Below, one piece after another: positions 43,676 through 53,297 of a stretch of DNA of 64,000 nucleotides. Made by a program: the position numbers and the translations under genes. The notes beneath the pieces were generated by a model. That model saw only the letters and a program-made list of their open reading frames with translations. It was not told the origin of the DNA and searched no databases. How positions within the stretch are numbered: the stretch's first letter is position 1; every line of letters begins with the position of its first letter. The stretch comes from Serinibacter salmoneus (lineage in GTDB: Bacteria; Actinomycetota; Actinomycetes; Actinomycetales; Beutenbergiaceae): assembly GCF_002563925.1 (NCBI RefSeq), contig NZ_PDJD01000001.1, positions 2,672,973 to 2,736,972 of the forward strand, given 5' to 3'.

Positions 43676-46212
43676 CGGCCGCGACCGCCGGCTTCGACCC
43701 CCTCGACCGCAGCCGGTTCCCCATCGACGAGTGGGCGCTGCGCGAGACCCGCTACAGCGATGCGGACCTCGGCAAGACCGAGACCCTGTTCGCCGTCGCG
43801 AACGGCTACCTCGGCCTGCGCGGCAACGTGGAGGAGGGCCGGGACTCCCACGCCCACGGCACGTTCATCAACGGGTTGCACGAGGTGTGGCCGATCCGCC
43901 ACGCGGAGGACGCCTACGGCTTCGCGAAGGTGGGGCAGACGATCGTCAATGCCCCCGACGCGAAGATCATGCGGCTGTACGTGGACGACGAGCCGCTCCT
44001 GCTGACGGTCGCGGACCTGGAGTCCTACGAGCGCTCACTGAGCTTCCGCGACGGCGTGCTCACGCGGGAACTGGTCTGGCGCACGCCGTCGGGTAAGCAT
44101 GTGCACCTCAAGAGCCGCCGCATGGTCTCCTTCGCCGAGCGCCACCTGGCGATCATGGACTACGAGATCACGCTGCTCGACGACGATGCCCCCATCGCCG
44201 TCTCCTGCCAGATCCTGAACCGGCAGGACGGGCAGGACGAGTACTGGGTGAAGAAGGAGGCGATGGGCGCCGGGTTCGACCCGCGCCGCGCCGCCAACCT
44301 CGACGGCCGGGTGCTTCAGCCCGTGCTGTCCTGGGCGGACGAGGACGCCGGCCGCACGGCCCTGGGCTACCGCGTCACCGAATCGGGGATGACCGTCGCC
44401 GTCATCGCGGACCACACCATCGAGACCACCGACTCCTACGAGCCGCGCACGGTGATGGAGGACGACCTGGCCAAGCAGGTCTACCGCATCCAGGGCACCA
44501 AGGGCACGACGACGAGGATCACCAAGGCCGTCAGCTACCACACCTCCCGGGGCGTCCCGCCGCGCGAGCTCGTGGATCGATGCCGCCGCACCCTGGACCG
44601 GCTCAAGCACAACGGCATCGCCTCCGCGTTCGAGGCGCAGCGTGAATGGCTGGACAACTTCTGGGCCCGCAGCGACGTGGAGATCGCCGGGCAGCCCCAC
44701 CTGCAGCAGGCGGTGCGGTGGAACCTGTTCCAACTCATCCAGGCCAGCGCGCGCGCCGAGGGCGCCGGGGTGCCCGCCAAGGGCATGACCGGGTCGGGGT
44801 ATGACGGGCACTACTTCTGGGACATGGAGATCTACGTCCTGCCGTTCCTGACGTACACCTCCCCCACCTTCGCCCGCAATGCGCTGCGGTTCCGCTATTC
44901 GATGCTGGACGCCGCGCGCCGCCGAGCGGGCGAGGTGAACCAGGCCGGTGCGCTGTTCCCGTGGCGCACGATCAACGGCGAGGAGGCCTCGGCCTACTAC
45001 GCCGCCGGCACCGCGCAGTACCACATCGATGCGGACGTGGCCCACGCCGTCTCCCAGTACCTGACCGCGACCGAGGACACCTCCTTCCTCACCCGCGAGG
45101 CGATCGACATCCTCGTGGAGACGGCGCGGCTGTGGGCGGACCTGGGGTTCTGGCGCGAGGGCGACCAGGACGCCGCACCGGTGTTCCACATCCACGGCGT
45201 CACCGGGCCGGACGAGTACACCACCGTGGTGAACGACAACCTCTTCACCAACGTGATGGCGCGGGCGAACCTGCGGGCCGCGGTGCGCCGGCTGCGCCAG
45301 ATCGAGGCGGCCGACCCGGTGGAGTACGCGGCCGTCTGCCAACGCCTGGGCCTGACCAAGCCCGAGATCGCCGAGTTCTCCCGAGTCGCCGAGCACATGC
45401 ACGTGCCCTACGACACCGGCCTCGGGGTGCATCCCCAGGACGACGACTTCCTGTCCAAGGAGTTGTGGGACCTCGCGCACACCCCCGCGGACAAGCGCCC
45501 GCTGCTGCTGCACTACCACCCGCTGGTGATCTACCGGCACCAGGTGCTCAAGCAGGCCGACGTGGTGCTCGCGCTCTATCTCCAGGGCGATGAGTTCACC
45601 CAGGAGCAGAAGCTCGCCGACTTCAAGTACTACGACCCGCTGACCACCGGGGACTCCACCCTCTCGGCGGTGGTGCAGTCGATCGTGGCGGCGGAGGTCG
45701 GCTACTCCGACCTCGCCGAGGAGTACTTCTCCTCGGCGGTGTACGTGGACCTGGCCGACCTGCACAACAACGCCGACGCGGGCGTGCACGTCGCCTCCCT
45801 CGGCGGGGTCTGGAACGCCCTCGTGGCCGGCTTCGGCGGCATGCGCGACTACCTGGGCACGTGGAGCTTCGATCCCCGCCTTCCGGCGAGCTGGGAGTCG
45901 CTCACGTTCCGGCTCACGCTGCACGGGAACCGGATCCGGGTACACCTGGACCGTGAGGCGATGACCTTCACGCTGGAGACCGGCGAGGCGGACTCGCTCG
46001 ACGTGGTGGTCCAGGGCCAGCAGGTCACCATCACGCGCGGGCAGCCGCGCACGGTGCCGATCACCGCCACGCCGACCCGCGCGGGCAAGCCCACCTTCCG
46101 CGACATCGAGGGTTCGCGCCGCGAGGACGGTTCCCTCATCACCGCCACGGTGCCCGACCGCCCGCACGAGAGCGCCGACGAGGAGGACCGGGCGGCGCTG
46201 CCGCCCTCCTGA
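43672..46212 (+). CDS. Glycoside hydrolase family 65 disaccharide phosphorylase
   Basis: 846 residues. GH65 enzymes phosphorolyse alpha-glucosides (maltose, trehalose, kojibiose, nigerose) with inversion to beta-glucose 1-phosphate. The N-terminal beta-sandwich carries LFAVANGYLGLRGNVEEG and the (alpha/alpha)6 barrel carries GMTGSGYDGHYFWDMEIYVL and the general-acid Glu in HGVTGPDEYTTVVNDN (about residue 513). The phosphate-binding region lies in GGVWNALVAGFGGMR. Substrate cannot be fixed from sequence; a trehalose- or kojibiose-type phosphorylase is likely. It is coupled to beta-PGM upstream. Confidence 0.93.
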   Translation: MTAATAGFDPLDRSRFPIDEWALRETRYSDADLGKTETLFAVANGYLGLRGNVEEGRDSHAHGTFINGLHEVWPIRHAEDAYGFAKVGQTIVNAPDAKIMRLYVDDEPLLLTVADLESYERSLSFRDGVLTRELVWRTPSGKHVHLKSRRMVSFAERHLAIMDYEITLLDDDAPIAVSCQILNRQDGQDEYWVKKEAMGAGFDPRRAANLDGRVLQPVLSWADEDAGRTALGYRVTESGMTVAVIADHTIETTDSYEPRTVMEDDLAKQVYRIQGTKGTTTRITKAVSYHTSRGVPPRELVDRCRRTLDRLKHNGIASAFEAQREWLDNFWARSDVEIAGQPHLQQAVRWNLFQLIQASARAEGAGVPAKGMTGSGYDGHYFWDMEIYVLPFLTYTSPTFARNALRFRYSMLDAARRRAGEVNQAGALFPWRTINGEEASAYYAAGTAQYHIDADVAHAVSQYLTATEDTSFLTREAIDILVETARLWADLGFWREGDQDAAPVFHIHGVTGPDEYTTVVNDNLFTNVMARANLRAAVRRLRQIEAADPVEYAAVCQRLGLTKPEIAEFSRVAEHMHVPYDTGLGVHPQDDDFLSKELWDLAHTPADKRPLLLHYHPLVIYRHQVLKQADVVLALYLQGDEFTQEQKLADFKYYDPLTTGDSTLSAVVQSIVAAEVGYSDLAEEYFSSAVYVDLADLHNNADAGVHVASLGGVWNALVAGFGGMRDYLGTWSFDPRLPASWESLTFRLTLHGNRIRVHLDREAMTFTLETGEADSLDVVVQGQQVTITRGQPRTVPITATPTRAGKPTFRDIEGSRREDGSLITATVPDRPHESADEEDRAALPPS

Positions 46213-46235
46213 GGACGCCCGGTCCGGTGGGCGCA

Positions 46236-46272
46236 GGTCCGGTGGGCGTCGGCCGCCGACGCCCGCCGGACC
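46236..46272 (+). terminator. Hairpin after the GH65 gene
   Basis: 15-nt arms (46236-46250 and 46258-46272) with one wobble pair and a 7-nt loop, 24 bp after the GH65 stop. A partial direct duplication of GGTCCGGTGGGCG precedes it. Confidence 0.7.
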
Positions 46273-46300
46273 ATGCCTCCCACGGGGCTAGGCTCGAACG

Positions 46301-48421
46301 GTGACGCAACCAGCACCGACGCCCCCCGACCCCCAGCCGGACGACCCGCACCTGTGGCTCGAGGAGATCGACGGCGAGCAGGCCCTGGCGTGGGTGGGGC
46401 AACGCAATGCGGAGACCGCCGAGACGGTGGCCTCCTGGCCGTCCTTCACCCGGACCGAGCGCGAGATCCTCGAGGTCCTGGACTCCTCCGACAAGATCCC
46501 GTTCGTCTCCCTCGCCGGTGGCCATCTGTACAACGTCTGGCGCGATTCGCAGCACGAGCGTGGCCTGTGGCGCCGCACCACCCTGAGCGAGTACCGCTCG
46601 GGCGAGCCGACCTGGGAGGTGCTGCTCGACGTCGATCAGCTCAACGCCGACGAGGGCGCCGACTGGGTCTGGCACGGCGCGCAGGTGCTGCGCACGGGCC
46701 CCCACGCCTACCGCCGCGCGCTGATCGACCTCTCCCGCGGGGGCTCGGACGCCGACGTGACCCGCGAGTTCGATCTGGTCGAACGGCACTTCATCGAGCC
46801 CGAGGAGGGTGGCTTCCACCGCGGGGAGTCCAAGGGCGGGCTGAGTTGGATCGACGCGGACACCGTCTACCTCACCAGCTCGACGGACGGCGAACCCACC
46901 GCCTCGGGGTACGCCAGCCGGGTGCGTCGGTGGCAGCGCGGTCAGGCCTGGCAGGAGGCCGAGATCGTCTTCGAGGTCGCCCACGAGGACCTCGGCACAG
47001 GCGCCGCGCACGAGCGCACCCCGGGATTCGAGCGGGACTGGGTGGTACGCAGCATCGACTTCTACCACTCCGAGCTCTTCGAGGTGCGCGACGGCGCCAC
47101 GCACCTGGTGGAGGTGCCGACCTCCGCCTCCGCCGGGGTACACCGCGAGTGGCTCACGGTCGAGCTCCGCGAGGACTGGGCCGTCGGAGGGCGGACCCAC
47201 CCCGCCGGTTCCCTCCTCGCCATCGACTACGAGTCGTTCCTCGCCGGCGCCAGGGACTTCACCGCGGTCTTCACCCCCACGCCGAGCACGGCGCTCGTGG
47301 GCGGCACCTGGACCCGCCACCACCTGCTCCTGGAGGTGCTGGAGGACGTCAAGAGCCGGGTGCTCGTGCTCACCCCGCCCACCGGCGAGGACCGGGACTG
47401 GCGGCCGCGCCCCCTCGGCGGGGTACCGGAGATCGGCACCGTCTCGGTTGCGGCGGTTGATCCCCTGGGCGAGGGCAGCGGTGAGGCCACCGGACTGGCG
47501 GACGCGCTGTGGCTGACCAGCACCGACTACCTCAGCCCGACCACGCTGTCCCTCGTGACCCTCGGCGAGGGAGAGGGAGAGGCCGGCGACGCCGTCGAGC
47601 TCCTGCGCAGAGCCCCGGCGATGTTCGATGCGGACACCCTGGTGGCGGAGCAGCACTTCGCGACCTCGCGCGACGGCACCCGGGTGCCGTACGTGGTGGT
47701 ACGCGACGGCGCCCGCCCCCTGGACGGCACCACACCCACACTGCTCTACGGGTACGGCGGTTTCGAGATCTCCCTCACCCCCGCCTACTCCGCCACGACC
47801 GGCCGTGGTTGGCTCGCGCAGGGCGGCGCGTACGTGGTGGCCAACATCCGCGGCGGTGGCGAGTACGGGCCGACCTGGCACCAGGCCGCGCTGAAGGAGA
47901 ACCGGCATCGGGCCTACGAGGACTGCGCGGCGGTGGCGCGCGATCTCATCGACCGTGGCATCACCTCCCCGCCACATCTCGGGGTCAAGGGCGGCTCGAA
48001 CGGCGGGTTGCTCGCGGGGAACATGCTGACCCAGTACCCCGAACTGTTCGGGGCTGTGGTCATCCAGGTACCCCTGCTGGACATGCGCCGCTACCACCGG
48101 CTGCTCGCGGGGGCCTCCTGGATGGCGGAGTACGGCGACCCCGATGACGCCACGGAATGGCAGTTCATGCGCGCCTTCTCCCCGTATCACCTCTTCGACG
48201 CGAACCGTTCCTACCCGCCGACCTTGATCACGACCTCCACCCGTGATGACCGGGTGCATCCTGGACATGCACGCAAGATGTCCGCGATGATGATGGAAGC
48301 GGGGGCGGATGTGACCTACTTCGAGAACATCGAAGGCGGGCATGCGGGGGCAGCCACGAACGCGCAGTCTGCCTATGCGGCGGCGCTCGCATTCGAGTTC
48401 CTGCGTCACCATTTGGCGTGA
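46301..48421 (+). CDS. Prolyl oligopeptidase family serine peptidase (S9A)
   Basis: 706 residues, cytosolic type without signal peptide. An N-terminal POP domain opens PHLWLEEIDGEQALAWV, a seven-blade propeller spans about 75-410, and the alpha/beta hydrolase domain has YGYGGFEISLTPAYS, NIRGGGEYGPTWHQAAL and the nucleophile GGSNGG (Ser about 566). Asp lies in TSTRDDRVHPGHA and His in EGGHAG. It cleaves short peptides after proline or a similar residue. The start GTG 46301 fits the family's N-terminus. Standalone gene. Confidence 0.93.
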   Translation: MTQPAPTPPDPQPDDPHLWLEEIDGEQALAWVGQRNAETAETVASWPSFTRTEREILEVLDSSDKIPFVSLAGGHLYNVWRDSQHERGLWRRTTLSEYRSGEPTWEVLLDVDQLNADEGADWVWHGAQVLRTGPHAYRRALIDLSRGGSDADVTREFDLVERHFIEPEEGGFHRGESKGGLSWIDADTVYLTSSTDGEPTASGYASRVRRWQRGQAWQEAEIVFEVAHEDLGTGAAHERTPGFERDWVVRSIDFYHSELFEVRDGATHLVEVPTSASAGVHREWLTVELREDWAVGGRTHPAGSLLAIDYESFLAGARDFTAVFTPTPSTALVGGTWTRHHLLLEVLEDVKSRVLVLTPPTGEDRDWRPRPLGGVPEIGTVSVAAVDPLGEGSGEATGLADALWLTSTDYLSPTTLSLVTLGEGEGEAGDAVELLRRAPAMFDADTLVAEQHFATSRDGTRVPYVVVRDGARPLDGTTPTLLYGYGGFEISLTPAYSATTGRGWLAQGGAYVVANIRGGGEYGPTWHQAALKENRHRAYEDCAAVARDLIDRGITSPPHLGVKGGSNGGLLAGNMLTQYPELFGAVVIQVPLLDMRRYHRLLAGASWMAEYGDPDDATEWQFMRAFSPYHLFDANRSYPPTLITTSTRDDRVHPGHARKMSAMMMEAGADVTYFENIEGGHAGAATNAQSAYAAALAFEFLRHHLA

Positions 48422-48481
48422 GGGCGCACGTGGTGACAGAGTGACGACCCCGCGGCGAGCACGACGAGAGAAGGGGCAGTG

Positions 48482-50623
48482 ATGGCCGGCGACAACGACC
48501 CGTTGCCGATCGACTCCGTGGCGTACCGCGCACGCTATCGTGCGCTGCGCAAGCGTGGCATGACCATCGCGCGCTCCTTCCGCCTGTCCAGTGCCGATGC
48601 CGAGGACGTGGTGCAGGACGCGCTGGTCAAGCTCCTGCGGGTACCCACACACGGTGAGGCCGCCCCCAGCCGGTACGAGTCCTACTTCGACACCACGGTG
48701 CGCAATCTGTGCATCGACTTCCTTCGCAAGCACGGCAGGGAGTCCGCACTCCCGGAGCCCGAGGACATGCCGGGGCCGAGTCGCTCCGAGCGCCACGACC
48801 AGCGGATCCTCGTGCGCGAGGTCCTGGCGGGGCTGCCGGACTCCGCCCGCAGCGTGCTGGTGAAGTCCCACCTCGAGGGCCGTTCCGTCTCCGAGATCGC
48901 TACCCAGTTGGGCGTCTCCTCCAATGCTGCGTCCGCCATGCTCTACCGAGCGCGGCGGGCATTCCGCGATTCCTACGTGCGCTCCCACGTGCTGGCCACC
49001 GACAACGAGCACTGCGCGCAGATGCGCATGCTCATGGTGGAGGCCGCGCTCTCACCCGGCTCCGAGCACGACATCGCGGTCACCAACCACCGGCGGGAGT
49101 GCGACGACTGCGAGAACCAGTACGCGTTCCTGCTCTCGGCGCGCACGGCCGCCGCGGCCGCGCTGGCGCCGGGCGCGCTCGCGGCACTCACGAGCGCCGG
49201 GGTCCTGGGATTCCTCGGCTGGGGCTCGCTGGCGAAGGCCGGCGGAGCTGCGACACACGGCTCGGCATCCTCCGGCGGTGCCGCCACCGGAGCCGGATCG
49301 GCAGCAGGCGCCGGGTCCGCGGGAGTGGCGGGCGGCACGGTGGCGACTGCCTCGAGCGCCGTGGCCGGCGCCGGGCTCGGCACCGGGGCCGCGGCCGCCA
49401 TCGCTGTGGCAGGTGTGGCCGTGACCGGCGCCGCCGCCTTCGCGGTCATCTCCGAGGTCCGCGACACCGACACCTCGGCACAGACCGCCACCGTGGCCGA
49501 TGCCTCCGCTGCGGAGCCTGACTCCGATACGGAGCAGGGCGACGACGCCGACGACGCCTCCACACCCTCGCCGAGCGATCTGCCCTCCCCCGACGAGACC
49601 TCGCGAGCTGTCCCCGGCGAGGACGCGGACTCGATCGAGTCCGAGGCAGAGCCCGTCGAGTCGATCGCCGCAAGTTCCTCCCCCTTGTCAGTTCCCGAGG
49701 TCCTGGCGACGCTCGTTCCGAGTCCGCCGGCTGCGGGCGTGGCGCCGGCGCCCAGCACGCCTGCGCCCAGCACGCCTGCGCCCGCACCGTCCTTGAGCGC
49801 CGCTCCCACCGCCACGGCCAGCCCGACCCCCACGGCGACGCCCAGCCCGACCCCGACGGCCACGGCCACACCCAGCCCCACCCAGACACCTTCGGTGAGC
49901 CCGACCCCGACACCGACCCCCACGGCCGCGCCGTCACCCACACCCACGGCCACCCCCACGCCGTCACCCTCGGTGAGCCCGACCCCGACACCGACCCCCA
50001 CGGCCGCGCCGTCACCCACACCCACGCCGTCACCCACACCCACGGCCACGGCCACCCCCACGCCGTCACCCACACCCACGGCCACGGCCACCCCCACGCC
50101 GTCACCCACACCCACGGCCACGGCCACCCCCACGCCGTCACCCTCGGTGAGTCCGACCCCCACACCGACGGCCACCCCTATGCCGTCACCGACCCCCACG
50201 CCGTCGCCCACCCCCACGGCCACGCCCACGCCGTCACCCTCGGTGAGCCCGACCCCCACGGCCACGCCCACGCCGTCACCCTCGGTGAGCCCGACCCCCA
50301 CACCGACGCCCACGCCGTCGCCCACCCCGACCGAGCAACCGACGCCGCCACCTCCGGCCACGTTCGAGCGCACCGTGCGTCTCTCCCCCGGTGATCCGAT
50401 CACCGGACACGTGCCGATCGAGGACGGCGAGGCCTCCCAGGTGAGTTACTGGGTGGACCGGTTCAGCATCTTCGTCTGGTTCGGCGCCATGGACGTGGCC
50501 GACGACGGCTCCTACTCCATCCGGACCTACTCGCTCCTGCCGCTACCGGGCGAACGCGAGGTCGTGGTCACGGTCACCGGGCCCCGCAGCACCGAGACGA
50601 TCACGGTGGTCCTCGAGCCGTAG
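48482..50623 (+). CDS. ECF sigma factor fused to zinc anti-sigma-like motif, membrane segment, Pro/Thr stalk and outer domain
   Basis: 713 residues. Residues 20-95 resemble sigma region 2 ([18 protein letters not shown]), and residues 105-165 resemble region 4 with a helix-turn-helix ([20 protein letters not shown]). [16 protein letters not shown] (about 207-222) gives the H-x3-C-x2-C pattern of zinc anti-sigma domains. Hydrophobic stretches lie at 225-250 and 295-320 ([20 protein letters not shown]). An acidic linker follows, then about 190 residues of PT/PS repeats, and a terminal 90-residue beta-type domain. This looks like a sigma factor tethered by its own regulatory tail. AAGGGG precedes the ATG; GTG 48479 is an alternative. 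No separate anti-sigma gene is near. Confidence 0.8.
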   Translation: MAGDNDPLPIDSVAYRARYRALRKRGMTIARSFRLSSADAEDVVQDALVKLLRVPTHGEAAPSRYESYFDTTVRNLCIDFLRKHGRESALPEPEDMPGPSRSERHDQRILVREVLAGLPDSARSVLVKSHLEGRSVSEIATQLGVSSNAASAMLYRARRAFRDSYVRSHVLATDNEHCAQMRMLMVEAALSPGSEHDIAVTNHRRECDDCENQYAFLLSARTAAAAALAPGALAALTSAGVLGFLGWGSLAKAGGAATHGSASSGGAATGAGSAAGAGSAGVAGGTVATASSAVAGAGLGTGAAAAIAVAGVAVTGAAAFAVISEVRDTDTSAQTATVADASAAEPDSDTEQGDDADDASTPSPSDLPSPDETSRAVPGEDADSIESEAEPVESIAASSSPLSVPEVLATLVPSPPAAGVAPAPSTPAPSTPAPAPSLSAAPTATASPTPTATPSPTPTATATPSPTQTPSVSPTPTPTPTAAPSPTPTATPTPSPSVSPTPTPTPTAAPSPTPTPSPTPTATATPTPSPTPTATATPTPSPTPTATATPTPSPSVSPTPTPTATPMPSPTPTPSPTPTATPTPSPSVSPTPTATPTPSPSVSPTPTPTPTPSPTPTEQPTPPPPATFERTVRLSPGDPITGHVPIEDGEASQVSYWVDRFSIFVWFGAMDVADDGSYSIRTYSLLPLPGEREVVVTVTGPRSTETITVVLEP
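49790..50345 (+). repeat. In-frame Pro/Thr/Ser-coding minisatellite inside the sigma-factor gene
   Basis: DNA tandem repeats built from CCCACGGCCACGCCC-type and CCGTCACCCTCGGTGAGCCC-type units. Three nearly identical blocks of 42 bp repeat between about 50027 and 50150. All units are multiples of 3 bp or stay in frame, encoding alternating Pro with Thr, Ala or Ser. Length should vary between strains through slippage. Confidence 0.85.
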
Positions 50624-50709
50624 CCCGGTTGGTCCGGAGTTGGTGGACGCGCTACCATCCGCAGGACATCAAGGCTGCCACGATGGCCGTGGGCGGCGAG
50701 GAGGGCACT

Positions 50710-51714
50710 GTGACCGGGCGAGCTCCCACCCTGGACGAAGTCGCACGCGAGGCGGGCGTCTCGCGGTCCACGGCGTCCCGCGCCATCAACGGCGGCGAGC
50801 GGGTCTCGCCCAAGGCGCAGGCAGCCGTCGACGCAGCGATCGCCCGGCTCGGCTTCTCCCCCAACCGCGCCGCCCGCGCCCTGGCCACCTCGCACACCGG
50901 GTCGATCGCCCTGGTCATCCCGGAGCCAGACGAGCGATTCCTCACCGACCCCTTCCTGCTCGGCGTGCTGCGGGGAGTCAACCGCGGACTGGTCGACAGC
51001 GAGAACCAGCTCGTGCTGCTCATCGCACATGAAGGACAGTCCCCGGGTCGGATGGCGTCCTTCCTGAATGCCGGACACGTGGACGGCGCGATCGTGGCCT
51101 CACCGCACCGCGGCGACCAGATCGAGGAGACCATGCGAGGGTCGCGTCCCGTGGTCTTCATCGGACGACCCTTCGTCTCCGAGGGCATGAGCTATGTGGA
51201 CGTGGACAACGTCGAGGGAGGCCGACTGGCCACCCAGCGGCTCATCGACGCCGGTCGGCGCCGAATCGGCACGATCACCGGAACCCTGGACATGACCGCT
51301 GCGTTGGACCGCCTCGAGGGTTGGCGCGCCGCGCTGAGCGCAGCCGGGTTGCCCGACGACGCCGTGGAGGGCGGGCAGTTCGGTATCGAACAGGCGGAGG
51401 CCGCGACCCATCGCCTGCTGGACCGCGTACCCGACCTCGATGCACTGTTCGTCGCCTCGGACACGATGGCGATCGGGGTCCGGCGTGCGCTACAGGCTCG
51501 GTCGCTGAGCGTGCCGGGCGACATCGCCCTCATCGGATTCGACAACCTCGGCCCGGCGGAGAACATGACGCCGGGGCTGACCACGGTGGACAACCCGCTC
51601 CTGATGATGGTGCAGGAGGCCACACGCATCCTGTTGGACCGCATCCGCGACCCGCAGCGTCCCCCCGAGGCCCTGGTGCTGCCCGCGCGACTGGTGGAGC
51701 GGGGCTCGGTGTAG
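50710..51714 (+). CDS. LacI-family transcriptional regulator
   Basis: 334 residues. The N-terminal helix-turn-helix (TLDEVAREAGVSRSTASRAI) and hinge (FSPNRAARALATSHT) precede a periplasmic-binding-like sugar domain (DVDNVEGGRLATQRLIDAG, ALFVASDTMAIGVRRAL, ALIGFDNLG). The GTG at 50710 is chosen because GAGGAGGGC lies 7 nt upstream; an ATG 27 bp earlier is possible. It has a convergent DHA2 transporter and, beyond that, a GPH-type sugar transporter, which is the more likely target by family habit. Ligand unknown. Confidence 0.92.
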   Translation: MTGRAPTLDEVAREAGVSRSTASRAINGGERVSPKAQAAVDAAIARLGFSPNRAARALATSHTGSIALVIPEPDERFLTDPFLLGVLRGVNRGLVDSENQLVLLIAHEGQSPGRMASFLNAGHVDGAIVASPHRGDQIEETMRGSRPVVFIGRPFVSEGMSYVDVDNVEGGRLATQRLIDAGRRRIGTITGTLDMTAALDRLEGWRAALSAAGLPDDAVEGGQFGIEQAEAATHRLLDRVPDLDALFVASDTMAIGVRRALQARSLSVPGDIALIGFDNLGPAENMTPGLTTVDNPLLMMVQEATRILLDRIRDPQRPPEALVLPARLVERGSV

Positions 51715-51781
51715 GTGCTGCGCGGACCGTCTCGGTCCGGGCGGCCTGCGCGGTCTGGACGGTGTGGGCGGTGTGCGCCTC

Positions 51782-53260
51782 TCAGGCGTGCAAACCTGCT
51801 CCGCCGTGGTTGCTGGGGTGCGGTGCCGCGTGCTGCCGGTGCGTCGAGCCGCTCAGCGGGTCACTCGCCCGCAGGTTCAGCGCCACGATCCCGAGTCCGC
51901 AGGCGGCGATCATGATCCACACCGGTGTCGACGCGGCATCGAACCCGGTGCTGAGGTTCGAGCCGAGGTGGCCCGCCATCAGCGTGCCCACGAGCGCGAC
52001 GCCGAGCACCTGCCCGAACTGGCGGAAGGTGGAGACCACCGAGGCCGCGGTACCGGCCATCGCGTCGGGCAGTTCGGAGACCGCCGTCACGTTCACCGGG
52101 TTGTTCATCACCCCGAAGCCCGCCCCGAACAGCACGAACGGGACCACGATCAGCCACACCGCATCGGCCTGCAGCCACCAGAAGCCCGCGGCGGAGGCGG
52201 CGATGCCCAGGCCGGAGGACAGCAGCAGGGCGCGGCTGTACCCCTTGGCCACGAGGCCTCCCGCGATGACCGCCCCGGCGGAGGAGAGGGTGACCATCGG
52301 CAGGGTGAGGACGCCCGCCATCAGCGGCGACAGCCCGCGCACGTCCTGCAGGTAGAGCGTGGTGGTGAACAGCAGGCCCGCGAGCGCCGCAGTGCCCAGC
52401 AGCACGGTCAGCACCGACCGGGTGAAGGCGCCGTCGAGGAAGAGCTGCGGCGGGATCACCGGATCGGGCCGGTGCAGGCCGGTGAGCACGAACGCGACCA
52501 GCACGCTCAAGGCGACGGCGAAGCCTCCCAGGATCACCGGGGAGGTCCAGCCGTAGCTCGGCCCCTCGATGATCGAGTGCGCGAGGGTGAACACGGCGAC
52601 CATGAGCAACAGCACGCCGGCGATGTCGAACCGGCGGGGCTTCGGGGAGCGGGACTCCGGCAGGAAGAGCCAGCACAGCACGATCGCGATCACCCCGGGC
52701 AGCAGGTTCACGTAGAACACCCACTGCCATCCGAGGCTCTCCACCAGCGCACCACCGAGCAGGGGGCCGAGCGCGAGGCCCACACCCCCGGAGCCCGCCC
52801 ACCAGCCGATCGCCCTGGCCCGCTCCCCACGCTCGGGGTACATCGTGGTGATCGTGGCGAGCGTGGCGGGCGAGATGAGGGCGCCGCCCACGGCCTGGAG
52901 GCAGCGAGCCGCGATGAGGGTGCCCACCGAGTCGGACAGCCCGCACAGGGCGGATCCGATCACGAACACGGCGATCCCGGCGATGAGGTTCTTGCGGCGA
53001 CCGACCCGGTCCGCGAGAGTGCCGGAGAACAGCAGGAGGCTGGAGAGCACGAGCACGTACGCGCTGACGATCCACTGCAGCGAGGACAGCGAGGCGTGCA
53101 TGTCCTTCGCGATCGTCGGCAGCGCGACGTTGACGATCGTCGCGTCGAGCTGTGCCATGACGAAGGGCAGGCAGCACAGCGCGAGGACGGCGGTCTTGCG
53201 TCGCGCCGGCAGCTGAGCGATGGGGGTGTCGCTGGCGGGGGGCTTCACACCTCCGACCAT
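51782..53260 (-). CDS. DHA2-family MFS drug transporter (EmrB/QacA type)
   Basis: 492 residues, fourteen predicted membrane helices. Motifs are the helix 1 MAQLDATIVNVALPTIAKDM (motif D1), loop SGTLADRVGRRKNLIAG (motif A) and the helix 5 GPLLGGALVESLGWQWVFYVNL (motif C). It exports hydrophobic drugs or cations by proton antiport. The start ATG 53260 is chosen as the nearest to the first helix; a longer frame exists. It is divergent from the GPH transporter with a 37-bp gap, so promoters overlap. Confidence 0.9.
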   Translation of the reverse strand: MVGGVKPPASDTPIAQLPARRKTAVLALCCLPFVMAQLDATIVNVALPTIAKDMHASLSSLQWIVSAYVLVLSSLLLFSGTLADRVGRRKNLIAGIAVFVIGSALCGLSDSVGTLIAARCLQAVGGALISPATLATITTMYPERGERARAIGWWAGSGGVGLALGPLLGGALVESLGWQWVFYVNLLPGVIAIVLCWLFLPESRSPKPRRFDIAGVLLLMVAVFTLAHSIIEGPSYGWTSPVILGGFAVALSVLVAFVLTGLHRPDPVIPPQLFLDGAFTRSVLTVLLGTAALAGLLFTTTLYLQDVRGLSPLMAGVLTLPMVTLSSAGAVIAGGLVAKGYSRALLLSSGLGIAASAAGFWWLQADAVWLIVVPFVLFGAGFGVMNNPVNVTAVSELPDAMAGTAASVVSTFRQFGQVLGVALVGTLMAGHLGSNLSTGFDAASTPVWIMIAACGLGIVALNLRASDPLSGSTHRQHAAPHPSNHGGAGLHA

Positions 53261-53297
53261 CCCACATCCCGCAACTCGGGGGGCATAGGGTCGGGGC

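Noticed and set aside
48973-50403. A minus-strand frame of Gly/Val repeats opposite the Pro/Thr stalk
   Set aside because: The GVGVG pattern is simply the complement of the CCCACGCC-type repeat DNA. There is no start signal or domain, and the plus-strand protein accounts for the region.
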